Positions 55,743-64,000 of a DNA stretch of 64,000 nucleotides are shown piece after piece. The notes under the pieces were generated by a model, which was given only the letters and a program-made list of their open reading frames with translations, was not told the DNA's origin and searched no databases. The position numbers and the translations under genes were made by a program. This stretch comes from Serratia oryzae. Its GTDB lineage: Bacteria; Pseudomonadota; Gammaproteobacteria; Enterobacterales; Enterobacteriaceae. Location of the stretch: contig NZ_MOXD01000007.1 in NCBI RefSeq assembly GCF_001976145.1, positions 124,001 to 188,000 of the forward strand, in the 5' to 3' direction. Each line of letters starts with the position of its first letter. Position 1 is the first letter of the stretch.

Positions 55743-56776
55743 TGAATAACCACTTGTTGTTCGTCAGAAGAAGCGGTCAGTTTACCAATCTTCCAGGCTT
55801 TTTCACCGGCTGCGGTCAATAAAGCGATGGCTTCTTCAACCGCCTCTTCCGGCAACGCAATCACCATGCCCACGCCACAGTTGAAGGTGCGGTACATTTC
55901 ATGGCGGCTGACGTTACCTGCCTGTTGTAGCCAACTGAAGATTGCTGGCCACTCCCAGCTCGACTCGTCAATCACCGCCTGCATGCCTTCTGGCAGCACG
56001 CGCGGGATGTTTTCCCAGAAACCGCCGCCGGTCAGGTGAGCAATCGCGTGTACGTCCACTTTGGCAATCAGTTCCAGCACCGATTTGACATAAATTTTGG
56101 TCGGTGCCAGCAGATGATCCGCCAGCGATTTGCCGGCTAGCGTGGTGGTCGTAGGATCGGTATTGCTGACTTCGAGGATCTTGCGTACCAGCGAATACCC
56201 GTTAGAGTGCGGGCCGGAAGCGCCCAAGGCGATCAGCGCATCACCCGGCTGCACTTTGCTGCCGTCGATGATTTCAGATTTTTCGACCACGCCGACGCAG
56301 AAACCGGCGACGTCGTAATCTTCACCGTGGTACATGCCCGGCATTTCGGCGGTTTCGCCGCCCACCAGTGCACAGCCGGACTGCTTACAGCCTTCGGCGA
56401 TGCCGGTGATCACGCTGGTGGCAGTGTCGACGTCCAGTTTGCCGGTCGCGTAGTAATCCAGGAAGAACAGCGGTTCAGCCCCCTGAACCACCAGATCGTT
56501 CACACACATCGCAACCAGATCGATACCGATGGTGTCGTGGCGTTTCAGATCCATCGCCAGACGCAGCTTGGTGCCCACGCCGTCGGTACCCGAAACCAGT
56601 ATCGGTTCGCGGTATTTCTGCGGCAACGCACACAGGGCGCCAAATCCGCCCAGACCACCCATCACTTCGGGACGGCGGGTCTGTTTAACTACACCTTTGA
56701 TGCGGTCTACCAATGCGTTGCCAGCATCGATATCGACACCTGCGTCTTTATAGCTGAGAGAGGTTTTGTCGGTCAC
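55739..56776 (-). CDS. purM: Phosphoribosylformylglycinamidine cyclo-ligase
   Basis: A 345-residue AIR synthetase (E. coli 345). It opens [44 protein letters not shown], with [50 protein letters not shown] and the C-terminal [16 protein letters not shown]. It closes the imidazole ring of AIR using ATP. First gene of purMN, with a PurR box about 87 bases upstream. Confidence 0.97.
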   Translation of the reverse strand: MTDKTSLSYKDAGVDIDAGNALVDRIKGVVKQTRRPEVMGGLGGFGALCALPQKYREPILVSGTDGVGTKLRLAMDLKRHDTIGIDLVAMCVNDLVVQGAEPLFFLDYYATGKLDVDTATSVITGIAEGCKQSGCALVGGETAEMPGMYHGEDYDVAGFCVGVVEKSEIIDGSKVQPGDALIALGASGPHSNGYSLVRKILEVSNTDPTTTTLAGKSLADHLLAPTKIYVKSVLELIAKVDVHAIAHLTGGGFWENIPRVLPEGMQAVIDESSWEWPAIFSWLQQAGNVSRHEMYRTFNCGVGMVIALPEEAVEEAIALLTAAGEKAWKIGKLTASSDEQQVVIQ

Positions 56777-56862
56777 TGCGCGATCCCCACGACGGTTTGC
56801 GGTTTGAAAACGGTGCTTCCGGTGTTGGTTCCGGAATAAGGCGCGGCAATTCTAACAGCGCA

Positions 56863-56878
56863 AGCAAACGTTTGCGAG
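56863..56878 (-). promoter_or_regulatory. PurR operator of purMN
   Basis: AGCAAACGTTTGCGAG is a near-palindromic match to the PurR consensus (core GCAAACGTTTGC). It lies upstream of purM in the position expected for hypoxanthine- or guanine-dependent repression. Confidence 0.85.
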
Positions 56879-57067
56879 AGCCTTATCGGCCAGCTTCCAT
56901 TTTTCGTTTCATCGGGCCCTGGCGTTTGCTAATCAGGTCAACCAGGTGATGAGGATGGGGACAATGACTATAAACCGTTGACTGGAATTTATTGGGTATA
57001 TAATGATTATCAACCTTTTGTTGATCTCGATCCGGCTATTGGTAGTGGCGCTCGTGGGAAAAGGCGG

Positions 57068-57089
57068 TATAATCCCGCGATTTTTTTGG
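57068..57089 (+). promoter_or_regulatory. upp promoter with UTP-sensitive start region
   Basis: A perfect -10 box TATAAT (57068-57073) is followed 6 bases later by GATTTTTTTGG (57079-57089). E. coli upp and codBA share this type of initially transcribed sequence, where high UTP causes slippage at the T-tract or a start-site shift and lowers productive transcription. The same control is likely here. No good -35 box is seen. Confidence 0.75.
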
Positions 57090-57118
57090 CCGTCAACCGC
57101 CTTAATAGGAGAATAATG

Positions 57119-57745
57119 ATGAAGATCGTTGAGGTGAAACACCCGCTGGTTAAACACAAGCTTGGCCTGATGCGCGAACATGATATCAGCACCAAACGCT
57201 TTCGTGAGCTGGCTTCTGAAGTGGGTAGTTTGCTGACCTATGAAGCGACCGCCGATCTGGCGACGGAAAAAGTCACCATCGAAGGTTGGTGTGGGCCGGT
57301 TGAAGTCGATCAGATCAAAGGGAAAAAAATTACCGTCGTACCGATCCTGCGTGCCGGTCTGGGTATGATGGAAGGGGTGCTGGAGCACGTACCGAGCGCG
57401 CGTATCAGCGTGGTTGGGGTTTATCGTGATGAAGAAACCCTGGAGCCGGTGCCTTATTTCCAGAAACTGGTTTCCAACATCTCAGAGCGTTTGGCGCTGG
57501 TGGTTGACCCGATGCTGGCGACCGGTGGTTCGATGATTGCTACCATCGATCTGCTGAAGAAGGCTGGCTGTACCAGCATCAAGGTGCTGGTGCTGGTGGC
57601 CGCACCAGAAGGGATCAAAGCGCTGGAAAAAGCGCATCCAGACGTTGAGCTGTACACTGCTTCTATCGATCAGTGTCTCAATGAGAAGGGTTACATCGTG
57701 CCTGGCCTGGGTGATGCCGGCGATAAGATATTTGGTACAAAATAA
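57119..57745 (+). CDS. upp: Uracil phosphoribosyltransferase
   Basis: A 208-residue enzyme, the E. coli length, when started at ATG 57119 ([20 protein letters not shown]); ATG 57116 directly before is equally close to AGGAG. An apparent longer frame from 56978 runs through the promoter and is not real. The PRPP-binding loop is [22 protein letters not shown] and the uracil site [17 protein letters not shown]. It salvages uracil to UMP. The uracil permease gene follows. Confidence 0.97.
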   Translation: MKIVEVKHPLVKHKLGLMREHDISTKRFRELASEVGSLLTYEATADLATEKVTIEGWCGPVEVDQIKGKKITVVPILRAGLGMMEGVLEHVPSARISVVGVYRDEETLEPVPYFQKLVSNISERLALVVDPMLATGGSMIATIDLLKKAGCTSIKVLVLVAAPEGIKALEKAHPDVELYTASIDQCLNEKGYIVPGLGDAGDKIFGTK

Positions 57746-57750
57746 CGTCG

Positions 57751-57775
57751 AGCCGACCAGAGAGTCGGCTTTTTT
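57751..57775 (+). terminator. Terminator after upp
   Basis: GCCGAC (57752-57757) pairs with GTCGGC (57764-57769), followed by six T. It separates upp from uraA, probably partially. Confidence 0.88.
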
Positions 57776-57776
57776 A

Positions 57777-57973
57777 TGCCCTTAGTCTTGCAAGCTACAG
57801 CGTTGTTGGCGGGATGTAATCCCCGGTCACTTATTACGTATAAGCTCCCAGGGATTATGAGCCTCAATACTGAGGCTTACCCTGCGGGCCAGAGCAAGCG
57901 CTGTGCAAATCAGTCTACGACCGATTTGTCACGCCCTTGCCGCCTAGCGGTAACTTGAAGTCCATTGGGTATA
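57777..57973. repeat. Diverged palindromic repeat between upp and uraA
   Basis: A roughly 197-bp copy ending AACTTGAAGTCCATTGGGTATA, with the GAGCCTCA..TGAGGCTTACCCT block and CGACCGATTTGTCACG shared with the copy at 59619-59815. The left end is eroded. It widens the gap between two genes that are usually close. Confidence 0.7.
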
Positions 57974-58025
57974 ACTTACTGAACTTAAACAACTGATTAA
58001 TACAATTCAGAGGAAAAAACACACC

Positions 58026-59315
58026 ATGACCCGTCGCGCTATCGGCGTCAGCGAACGCCCGCCGTTACTCCAGACTATTCCGCTCAGTTTCCAGCATCTG
58101 TTCGCCATGTTTGGCGCGACCGTTTTGGTGCCGATTTTATTCAAAATCAACCCGGCGACGGTGCTGTTGTTCAACGGCATCGGTACGCTGCTGTATCTGT
58201 TTATCTGTAAAGGCAAGATCCCGGCGTATCTGGGCTCCAGCTTTGCGTTTATTTCACCGGTGCTGCTGCTGTTGCCGCTCGGTTATGAAGTGGCGCTCGG
58301 CGGTTTTATCATGTGTGGCGTGCTGTTTTGCCTGGTGGCCTTGATTGTGAAGAAGGCCGGAACCGGCTGGCTGGATGTGATCTTCCCGCCCGCGGCGATG
58401 GGGGCCATCGTGGCGGTGATCGGTTTGGAACTGGCGGGCGTGGCGGCCAATATGGCCGGGCTGCTGCCTGCCGAAGGGACTTCTGCCGATAGCACCACCA
58501 TCACGATTTCCCTGGTAACGCTGGGCGTGACCGTGCTCGGTTCGGTGCTGTTCCGCGGCTTCCTGGCGATTATCCCGATCCTGATTGGGGTGCTGGTGGG
58601 CTATGCGCTGTCGTTCGTGATGGGCGTGGTGGACCTGACGCCGATCCGTGAAGCACACTGGTTTGCGCTGCCAACCTTCTATACACCGCGCTTTGAGTGG
58701 TTCGCCATTTTCACCATTTTGCCTGCGGCGTTGGTCGTGATTGCCGAGCACGTCGGCCACCTGGTGGTGACGGCAAATATCGTCAAAAAAGACCTGCTGC
58801 GCGATCCAGGTTTGCATCGTTCGATGTTTGCCAACGGTATTTCAACGGTGATCTCCGGCTTCTTCGGCTCAACGCCGAATACCACCTATGGCGAGAACAT
58901 CGGCGTGATGGCGATTACCAAGGTTTACAGCACCTGGGTGATCGGCGGTGCGGCGATTCTGGCGATCCTGCTTTCCTGCGTGGGTAAACTGGCGGCGGCG
59001 ATCCAGGCGGTGCCGGTGCCGGTGATGGGCGGCGTTTCCCTGTTGTTGTACGGTGTGATTGGCGCTTCGGGTATCCGGGTGCTGATTGAATCCAAGGTGG
59101 ATTACAACAAAGCCCAGAACCTGATCCTGACCTCGGTGATCCTGATTATCGGCGTCAGCGGTGCCAAAGTGCATATTGGCGCAGCGGAGCTGAAAGGCAT
59201 GGCGCTGGCGACCATCGTCGGCATCGGCCTGAGCCTGCTGTTTAAGGTGATCAGCCTGTATCGCCGTGAAGAGGAAGTGATCGACGTGCCGGAAGAGCGG
59301 CGCGATCACAAGTAA
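58026..59315 (+). CDS. uraA: Uracil permease UraA
   Basis: A 429-residue NCS2 transporter (E. coli 429) with 14 helices. It begins IGVSERPPLLQTIPLSFQHLFAMFGATVLVPILFKINPATVLLFNGIGTLLYL. The substrate and proton site glutamates lie in VVIAEHVGHLVV and the signature GSTPNTTYGENIGVMAITKVYS. It imports uracil with protons. AGAGGAAA lies upstream of ATG 58026. It works with Upp encoded just before it. Confidence 0.97.
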   Translation: MTRRAIGVSERPPLLQTIPLSFQHLFAMFGATVLVPILFKINPATVLLFNGIGTLLYLFICKGKIPAYLGSSFAFISPVLLLLPLGYEVALGGFIMCGVLFCLVALIVKKAGTGWLDVIFPPAAMGAIVAVIGLELAGVAANMAGLLPAEGTSADSTTITISLVTLGVTVLGSVLFRGFLAIIPILIGVLVGYALSFVMGVVDLTPIREAHWFALPTFYTPRFEWFAIFTILPAALVVIAEHVGHLVVTANIVKKDLLRDPGLHRSMFANGISTVISGFFGSTPNTTYGENIGVMAITKVYSTWVIGGAAILAILLSCVGKLAAAIQAVPVPVMGGVSLLLYGVIGASGIRVLIESKVDYNKAQNLILTSVILIIGVSGAKVHIGAAELKGMALATIVGIGLSLLFKVISLYRREEEVIDVPEERRDHK

Positions 59316-59334
59316 CCTTGCATTGTAAGCCGAG

Positions 59335-59358
59335 CAGGGCGGAGAGTTTTCCGCCCTG
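59335..59358. terminator. Convergent terminator between uraA and the lipoprotein gene
   Basis: CAGGGCGGA (59335-59343) pairs with TCCGCCCTG (59350-59358). It lies 20 bases after uraA and just past the leftward lipoprotein gene. Confidence 0.75.
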
Positions 59359-59365
59359 TTGGCGT

Positions 59366-59581
59366 TTAGGGGCTAACCGGTTTGCCTGCCGGATCGTTGG
59401 CACCGTCCGTTTCCTGCGGCTGCTCGTCCATGCTGTTGTTGTTCTCTTCCGTGGCGGCGCCATTTTTCATCGGCTCTGCGCTGGTTTTGTCTGGCGTGGC
59501 ACTGGCTTTGGTGGCCTCATCGCAACCGGCTGCCAGCAAGCCAATCATCGAAGCCAGCAGTACTTTGTTCCATGATTTCAT
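59366..59581 (-). CDS. Small hypothetical lipoprotein
   Basis: A 71-residue protein with a textbook lipoprotein signal: MKSWNKVLLASMIGLLAAGC, lipobox LAAGC with Cys20 as the lipidated residue. The mature part is short, acidic and disordered (Asp/Glu/Asn/Pro-rich). Asp21 after the cysteine would favour retention in the inner membrane under the Lol rule. No family recognised. It is convergent with uraA and its 5' side meets a palindromic repeat. Confidence 0.75.
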   Translation of the reverse strand: MKSWNKVLLASMIGLLAAGCDEATKASATPDKTSAEPMKNGAATEENNNSMDEQPQETDGANDPAGKPVSP

Positions 59582-59618
59582 CGTTTATTATCCTTGCCAT
59601 AATCTGTGGGACACAGTC

Positions 59619-59815
59619 TATACCCAAAATAATTCGAGTTGCTTGTAGGCGGCAACGGAGTGACAAATCGGTCTTTGACCGATTTGAACAGCGCTTGCGC
59701 TGGCCCGTAGGGTGAGCCTCGAAGAGGCTCATAAGCCCCAGGAGCTTACTCAGGTAAGTGACTGGGGTGAACGAAGGCAGCCAACACCCAAGCAACTTGA
59801 AGTATGAAGGGTATA
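59619..59815. repeat. Palindromic repeat, full copy (inverse orientation)
   Basis: A 197-bp copy from TATACCCAAAATAATTCGAG to TTGAAGTATGAAGGGTATA, opposite in orientation to the copy at 20170-20328. Internal stems include GTGAGCCTC/GAGGCTCA and CGGTCTTTGACCG. It lies between the lipoprotein gene and hda. Confidence 0.9.
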
Positions 59816-59902
59816 AAGTGGCGCAGCCAAGTGCTTTCGGTATAGCAGCGATGCAGCATGAATGCCATCTTTGCTCACTATTGCAACATAAAAACCTGCC
59901 GG

Positions 59903-59932
59903 TTCAACAGTTCGCGCTTTCTGTGATAGACT
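59903..59932 (+). promoter_or_regulatory. Putative hda promoter
   Basis: TTCAAC (59903-59908) and TAGACT (59927-59932), 18 bases apart, 38 bases before the CTG start of hda. A plausible but unproven housekeeping promoter, useful because uraA is cut off by a terminator and a repeat. Confidence 0.4.
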
Positions 59933-59970
59933 GACTCTGTTTTCCTGCCAGTTTTGGTTGAGGTGCTTTT

Positions 59971-60672
59971 CTGAATACGCCGGCACAGCTTTCACTGCCA
60001 CTTTATCTTCCCGATGATGAAACTTTTGCCAGTTTTTATCCGGGCGAGAACCCATCCCTGTTAGCCGCAATCCAGTCTGCCATCCGTCAGGAACACGGTA
60101 GTTACATCTATTTCTGGTCACGCGAGGGCGGCGGGCGCAGCCATTTGCTGCATGCGGCCTGTGCCGAACTGTCGAAGCAGGGGGAGGCCGTCGGCTATGT
60201 GCCGCTGGACAAGCGCACTTATTTCGTGCCGGAAGTGCTGGATGGCATGGAACAGCTGGCCCTGGTGTGCATCGACAACATTGAATGCATTGCCGGTGAC
60301 GAAGAGTGGGAAATGGCGATGTTCAATCTCTATAACCGCATTCAGGAAACCGGGCGTACGCGCTTGTTTATCACCGGCGATCGTCCGCCGCGTCAGTTGA
60401 ATCTGCATTTGCCGGATCTGGCTTCCCGTCTGGATTGGGGGCAGATCTACAAGCTGCAGCCGCTTTCCGATGAAGAGAAATTGCTGGCACTGCAACTGCG
60501 CGCCAAGCTGCGTGGCTTTGAACTGCCGGAAGACGTGGGCCGTTTCCTGCTCAAGCGCCTGGATCGTGAAATGCGCACGCTGTTCATGACGTTAGATCAG
60601 CTCGATCGCGCGTCGATCACTGCGCAACGCAAGCTGACCATTCCGTTTGTGAAGGATATTCTGGGGTTGTAA
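59971..60672 (+). CDS. hda: DnaA regulatory inactivator Hda (CTG start)
   Basis: A 233-residue DnaA-like AAA+ protein, exactly the E. coli Hda length when started at CTG 59971. GAGGT lies 6 bases before this CTG. The frame gives the conserved N-terminus [21 protein letters not shown] with the clamp-binding QLSLPL motif, and no ATG, GTG or TTG fits. E. coli hda is known to start at CTG. Other features are [17 protein letters not shown] (Walker A-like), [12 protein letters not shown] (Walker B), the arginine finger in [14 protein letters not shown], and [23 protein letters not shown]. With the sliding clamp it triggers DnaA-ATP hydrolysis and prevents over-initiation. Gene finders that exclude CTG would report only 175 residues from ATG 60145. 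Confidence 0.96.
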   Translation: MNTPAQLSLPLYLPDDETFASFYPGENPSLLAAIQSAIRQEHGSYIYFWSREGGGRSHLLHAACAELSKQGEAVGYVPLDKRTYFVPEVLDGMEQLALVCIDNIECIAGDEEWEMAMFNLYNRIQETGRTRLFITGDRPPRQLNLHLPDLASRLDWGQIYKLQPLSDEEKLLALQLRAKLRGFELPEDVGRFLLKRLDREMRTLFMTLDQLDRASITAQRKLTIPFVKDILGL

Positions 60673-60675
60673 GGG

Positions 60676-60696
60676 CCCTGGGTGCAGAGCCCGGGG
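60676..60696. terminator. Convergent hairpin between hda and arsC
   Basis: CCCTGGG (60676-60682) pairs with CCCGGGG (60690-60696, one G-U) in the 26-bp gap between convergent genes. No T-run. Confidence 0.5.
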
Positions 60697-60698
60697 GA

Positions 60699-61052
60699 TC
60701 AGAGGATTTCCAGCACCTGCTCCGGTGGCCGGCCAATGCGCGCTCGGCTGCCTTTTACTACGATCGGCCGTTCGATCAGTTTCGGGTTGGCCACCATTGC
60801 TTGCAGCAGTTGCTCTTCGCACAGGTTTTCATTCGCCAGCTTCAATTCTTTGTAAATCTCTTCTTTCTGCCGCATCAGTTCACGTGCTGAATGGAAACCC
60901 AGTTCTTTCAGCAGTTTTTTCAGTTCATCTACCGACGGCGGCGTTTCCAGATATAGCACTACCTTTGGGGTAATGCCCTGCTGTTCCAGCAGTGCCAGGG
61001 TTTCACGGCTCTTCGAGCAACGTGGGTTGTGGTAAATAGTGACGTTTTTCAT
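60699..61052 (-). CDS. arsC: ArsC-family reductase YfgD
   Basis: A 117-residue ArsC-like protein (E. coli YfgD 119). The catalytic cysteine is Cys12 in IYHNPRCSKSRETLALLEQQGI. Later family stretches include ELLKELG-type LKKLLKELGFHSARELMR and NPKLIERPIVVKGSRARIGRPPEQVLEIL, with the arginines of the active site. It is annotated as glutaredoxin-dependent arsenate reductase, but no arsenic genes are near and it sits 21 bases after bepA, so its natural role may differ. Confidence 0.9.
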   Translation of the reverse strand: MKNVTIYHNPRCSKSRETLALLEQQGITPKVVLYLETPPSVDELKKLLKELGFHSARELMRQKEEIYKELKLANENLCEEQLLQAMVANPKLIERPIVVKGSRARIGRPPEQVLEIL

Positions 61053-61073
61053 GGCAATCTTTCCTTGGTCAAA

Positions 61074-62543
61074 TTAGCCGCGCTGGAATTTGCTGAAGCT
61101 CTTCTGTAGCTGGCGCAGTTGATCGATACGCGCGTCATAACGGGCCTGTTTCAGGCTGCCGAGTTTTTGCAAGGAACTGGCATTGCTCAGCAAACCAATC
61201 GCCTGATCGAGGCGGCCAGCGAGCGCCAGGCTCTCTGCACGCGCTGAAAGCTCTTCATCGCGTAACCCTTGAGCGGCGCTGGCTTGCGCCAGTAAATCCC
61301 AACCGTTTGGATCGTCCGGGTGGGTAAAGGTGTAACGGTTAAGAATTTTTGAGGCCTGCGCTGGCTGGTTACCCTCCACGAAGGCGTTGGCCAGGTTGAG
61401 CAGCAGCACCGGATTCTTGCTTTGTTCCGCATTCGCGGCCTGCAGGCGCGCAATCGCCTGTGGCGCTTTTTGCTGGGCCAGATCGATATCGGTCATCAGA
61501 TCCAGCAGCCAGACGTTTTTTGCATCCTGCGCCAGCAACGGCTGGATGATATTACGGGCTTCATCGTACTTTTTTGCTTCGTAGAACAGGATCGCCCGGC
61601 CATATTTTGCCGCCATTTGTTCCCGTACGTTACCTTTGCTGTAGTTATTCAGAATCTCTTCGGTCAGGCCATAACCTTCTGAACTGTACATACCCAAGGT
61701 GCGCACTCTGGCTAACAGGTACTCCTGGCTGGATTGAACCAAATGACGTGGCATCTGGTTGGCACGGTTACGTGCGTCGGAGAGCCTGCTGTCTGGCAGC
61801 GGGTGGGTCAGCAGCATTTCCGGCGGTTTGGAGGCATAGCGCGACTGATCGGCTAATTTTTGCATAAAATCCGGCATGGCTTCCGGATCAAAGCCAGAAC
61901 GTTGTAACACCTGAATGCCGATGCGATCGGCTTCCTGTTCATTCGCCTGAGTGAAGCTGATCATCCCTTGCTGTGCACCGGCCAGCGTGCCGCTCAGCGC
62001 TGCCATTCCCATGGTCGGGTTAGCCATTGCAAGCAGGACAGAACCTAAAGCCCCCACCCAGGTGAGCGGAGCATTGCGCTGTTGATCTTCCATGGCGCGG
62101 GCCAGATGGCGCTGGGTAACGTGAGAGATTTCGTGCGCCAGCACCGAAGCCAACTGGCTTTCGTTGTCGGTTTCACGGAACAGCGCCGAGTGCAGCACCA
62201 CGTTACCACCGAAGAAGGCGAAGGCATTTATCTCATCGTTACGCACCAGAAAGAAGTGGAACGGCGTTTTTACCGAATAGGCGTTGGCGACCAGCCGGTT
62301 ACCCAACTGGTTGATGTACTGGGTTAATAACGGATCGTTAATCAGCGGGGCGCTGGCGCGCAGCTGTCGCACGTAAAAGTCCCCCATCAACAGTTCCTGG
62401 CCGATACTCAAGGTGCCGCCTGCGCTGGTCCCCATGTCTGGCAGTTGGTCCTGCGTGTCCGCATTTACCGGCACCGGCGCAGAGGCGCAAAGTGTGCCGA
62501 ACAACAGTACTGCTAACGCTGTTTTGGTCAACCGGGTGGTCAT
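61074..62543 (-). CDS. bepA: Periplasmic metalloprotease and chaperone BepA
   Basis: A 489-residue periplasmic protein (E. coli BepA/YfgC 487). A signal peptide (residues 1-28) is followed by an M48 peptidase domain with the zinc motif HEISH (His137, Glu138, His141) and [22 protein letters not shown] supplying the third ligand. A TPR domain covers the C-terminal half (about 310-480). It promotes assembly of LptD and degrades misfolded outer-membrane proteins at the BAM complex. It probably forms an operon with arsC. Confidence 0.97.
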   Translation of the reverse strand: MTTRLTKTALAVLLFGTLCASAPVPVNADTQDQLPDMGTSAGGTLSIGQELLMGDFYVRQLRASAPLINDPLLTQYINQLGNRLVANAYSVKTPFHFFLVRNDEINAFAFFGGNVVLHSALFRETDNESQLASVLAHEISHVTQRHLARAMEDQQRNAPLTWVGALGSVLLAMANPTMGMAALSGTLAGAQQGMISFTQANEQEADRIGIQVLQRSGFDPEAMPDFMQKLADQSRYASKPPEMLLTHPLPDSRLSDARNRANQMPRHLVQSSQEYLLARVRTLGMYSSEGYGLTEEILNNYSKGNVREQMAAKYGRAILFYEAKKYDEARNIIQPLLAQDAKNVWLLDLMTDIDLAQQKAPQAIARLQAANAEQSKNPVLLLNLANAFVEGNQPAQASKILNRYTFTHPDDPNGWDLLAQASAAQGLRDEELSARAESLALAGRLDQAIGLLSNASSLQKLGSLKQARYDARIDQLRQLQKSFSKFQRG

Positions 62544-62577
62544 AGTCAGGCGTTTCCCTTAAATCAAAGTCATCAAC

Positions 62578-62656
62578 TATACCCTAAATAATTCGAGTAG
62601 CAGGAAAGCGACAAGCGCGTAGTCAATACACCTGCTACTTGAAGTATGACGGGTAT
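62578..62656. repeat. Short palindromic repeat copy
   Basis: A 79-bp copy: TATACCCTAAATAATTCGAG at one end and ACTTGAAGTATGACGGGTATT at the other, lacking the central block of the long copies. The remaining ends form a near-perfect inverted repeat. It lies between bepA and perM. Confidence 0.8.
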
Positions 62657-62937
62657 TAAGACGTCAGCATCACGTAAGAGTTCTTCTTGCATGCCAGACT
62701 CTCCAGTACAATCAGCATAAAGGTCTGTTGGCTCACAAAAAAATAACCGTTTGCGAACCGGGCGTCTGAAACGCTGCCCCCCTCTCATCATAGTCAGCCA
62801 GCGCCTGCAATGAAACGTTTGCCCGACGATAATCGGGCTGAAATTGTGTTAAAACAAGTCATAATACGATGCCTGCTGGGCCGCACAGGGAAAGGCGGAA
62901 GCACACTCTCATTGATGGAATTAAGGAGTAATCTCTG

Positions 62938-64000
62938 ATGTTGGAGATGTTATTACAGTGGTACCGCCGTCGTTTTACCGATCCGCAAGCCATCGCGCTG
63001 CTGGTGATCCTGGTTGGTGGGTTCTGCATTCTCTATTTTCTGCACGGTATTTTAGCCCCGCTTTTGGTGGCAATTGTCCTGGCTTATTTACTGGAGTGGC
63101 CGACCGCACGCCTGCAACGCCTGGGCTGGTCACGCAACTGGGCGGCGAGCATGGTGCTGATTGTGTTTGCTGGCATTACGTTGCTGCTGGTCTTGGTCGT
63201 TGCCCCAACGGCCTGGAAGCAGGGCATCAACCTGATGACCGATTTACCGGGCATGCTCAACCAGTTTTATAACTATGCGGCCACCTTGCCGAAGCGTTAT
63301 CCGGCGTTGGTGGATGTCGGGATCATCGACATGATGGCAGAAAACCTGCGCAGCCGGCTGTCTGGCATGGGGGAGTCGGTGGTCAAGTTTTCTCTGGCCT
63401 CGCTGGTCGGGCTGTTGACGCTGGCGATTTACCTGATTCTGGTGCCGCTGATGGTGTTTTTCCTGCTGAAAGATAAAGAGCAGATGATCAACGCGGTGCG
63501 CCGGGTGTTGCCGCGCGATCGCGGGTTGGCCGGGCAGGTGTGGAAAGAGATGAACCAGCAGATCACCAATTATATCCGTGGCAAAGTGCTGGAGATGGTG
63601 ATCGTTGGCGTAACCACCTATCTGGTGTTCTTCATTCTGGATATGCGCTACTCGCTGCTGTTGGCGGTGCTGGTCGGCTTCTCGGTGTTGATCCCTTATA
63701 TTGGCGCAGTGCTGGTGACGATCCCGGTCGTGGTGGTGGCGATGTTCCAGTGGGGCATCGGTGCCGATTTCTGGACTCTGGTTATCGCTTATCTGGTGGT
63801 TCAGGCGCTGGACGGCAACCTGCTGGTGCCGATTCTATTCTCTGAGGCGGTCAACCTGCACCCGCTGGTGATTATTCTCTCGGTGATCATCTTTGGCGGC
63901 CTGTGGGGCTTTTGGGGCGTGTTCTTTGCCATTCCGCTGGCGACGCTGGTGAAAGCGGTGATTCGTGCCTGGCCGGATGACATGCTGGTGGATGCGGGGA
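62938..64000 (+). CDS. perM: AI-2E/PerM-family transporter, 3' end cut by window
   Basis: At least 354 residues of a PerM (YfgO) family inner-membrane protein; the window ends before the stop. It begins MLEMLLQWYRRRFTDPQAIALLVILVGGF. Several helices surround a central soluble region (RRVLPRDRGLAGQVWKEMNQQITNYIRGKVLEMVIVGVTTYLVFFIL), and the C-terminal family stretch reads FSVLIPYIGAVLVTIPVVVVAMFQWG...LDGNLLVPILFSEAVNLHPLVIILSVIIFGGLWGFWGVFFAIPLATLVKAV. AAGGAG lies 9 bases before ATG 62938. Substrate unknown. Divergent from bepA, as in E. coli. Confidence 0.93.
   Translation, partial: MLEMLLQWYRRRFTDPQAIALLVILVGGFCILYFLHGILAPLLVAIVLAYLLEWPTARLQRLGWSRNWAASMVLIVFAGITLLLVLVVAPTAWKQGINLMTDLPGMLNQFYNYAATLPKRYPALVDVGIIDMMAENLRSRLSGMGESVVKFSLASLVGLLTLAIYLILVPLMVFFLLKDKEQMINAVRRVLPRDRGLAGQVWKEMNQQITNYIRGKVLEMVIVGVTTYLVFFILDMRYSLLLAVLVGFSVLIPYIGAVLVTIPVVVVAMFQWGIGADFWTLVIAYLVVQALDGNLLVPILFSEAVNLHPLVIILSVIIFGGLWGFWGVFFAIPLATLVKAVIRAWPDDMLVDAG

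Noticed and set aside
56985-57025. Fur box near upp
   Set aside because: ATAATGATTATC matches only part of the 19-bp Fur consensus and no iron gene is adjacent.
56978-57118. 47-residue N-terminal extension of upp
   Set aside because: It crosses the promoter and T-tract; ATG 57119 gives the conserved start and the exact family length.

Overview
The window is chromosomal DNA of an enterobacterium of the Yersiniaceae, most probably a Serratia. The evidence is gene content and order that follow the enterobacterial core map (srlAEBD-gutM-srlR-gutQ; mdtABCD-baeSR; yegD-alkA-dgcE; ppk-ppx, pdeF-yfgG; purMN, upp-uraA-hda; arsC-bepA-perM), a GC-rich core, and dispersed palindromic repeats of the kind seen in Serratia and Yersinia. 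No tRNA, rRNA, complete insertion sequence, prophage or CRISPR array was seen.

Region 1 (1-8.5 kb) is visibly AT-richer and accessory. It holds a chaperone-usher fimbrial locus with two pilin-chaperone cassettes: the end of pilin 1, chaperone 1, a decayed 540-bp gap and a two-domain adhesin; then a long leader, pilin 2, chaperone 2 and one usher. A LuxR-type regulator with two CxxC pairs follows, then a 61-codon gene on the opposite strand for a double-glycine, four-cysteine peptide. Both pilin genes end in the same GAAA-loop hairpin.

Region 2 (9-24 kb): a TPP riboswitch controls thiMD. The sorbitol (glucitol) PTS operon runs leftward and is split by a 72-bp tandem repeat. Next come yegS, the CRP-activated sRNA CyaR directly downstream of trhP (yegQ), and yegP.

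Region 3 (20-34.5 kb): the mdtABCD-baeSR drug-efflux and envelope-stress operon, an aldo-keto reductase gene cut in half by a 367-bp GC-rich multi-hairpin element, a GNAT acetyltransferase and the Hsp70-like yegD.

Region 4 (34.6-44 kb): an Ada-AlkA fusion DNA repair gene, the diguanylate cyclase dgcE, the magnesium transporter mgtE, the tiny gene yfgG, and the c-di-GMP phosphodiesterase pdeF behind an FNR-like site.

Region 5 (44-53 kb): polyphosphate metabolism (ppk-ppx) diverges from a second-type pstCAB operon with unusually large permeases. A three-repeat Pho box lies between them, so phosphate import and polyphosphate storage are probably co-regulated by PhoB.

Region 6 (53-64 kb): a membrane-anchored bactofilin, a DUF1993 protein, speG, purMN (PurR box), upp (initially transcribed T-tract as in UTP-sensitive promoters), uraA, a small lipoprotein, hda starting at CTG, arsC (yfgD), bepA and the start of perM.

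At least five copies of a palindromic repeat (ends TATACCC... and ...GGGTATA) and several 'CCCTCTCCC'-type hairpin repeats are scattered between genes, some inside operons. The most unusual things to follow up are the structured 367-bp element, the double-glycine peptide next to the fimbrial regulator, and the two-cassette, one-usher fimbrial layout.
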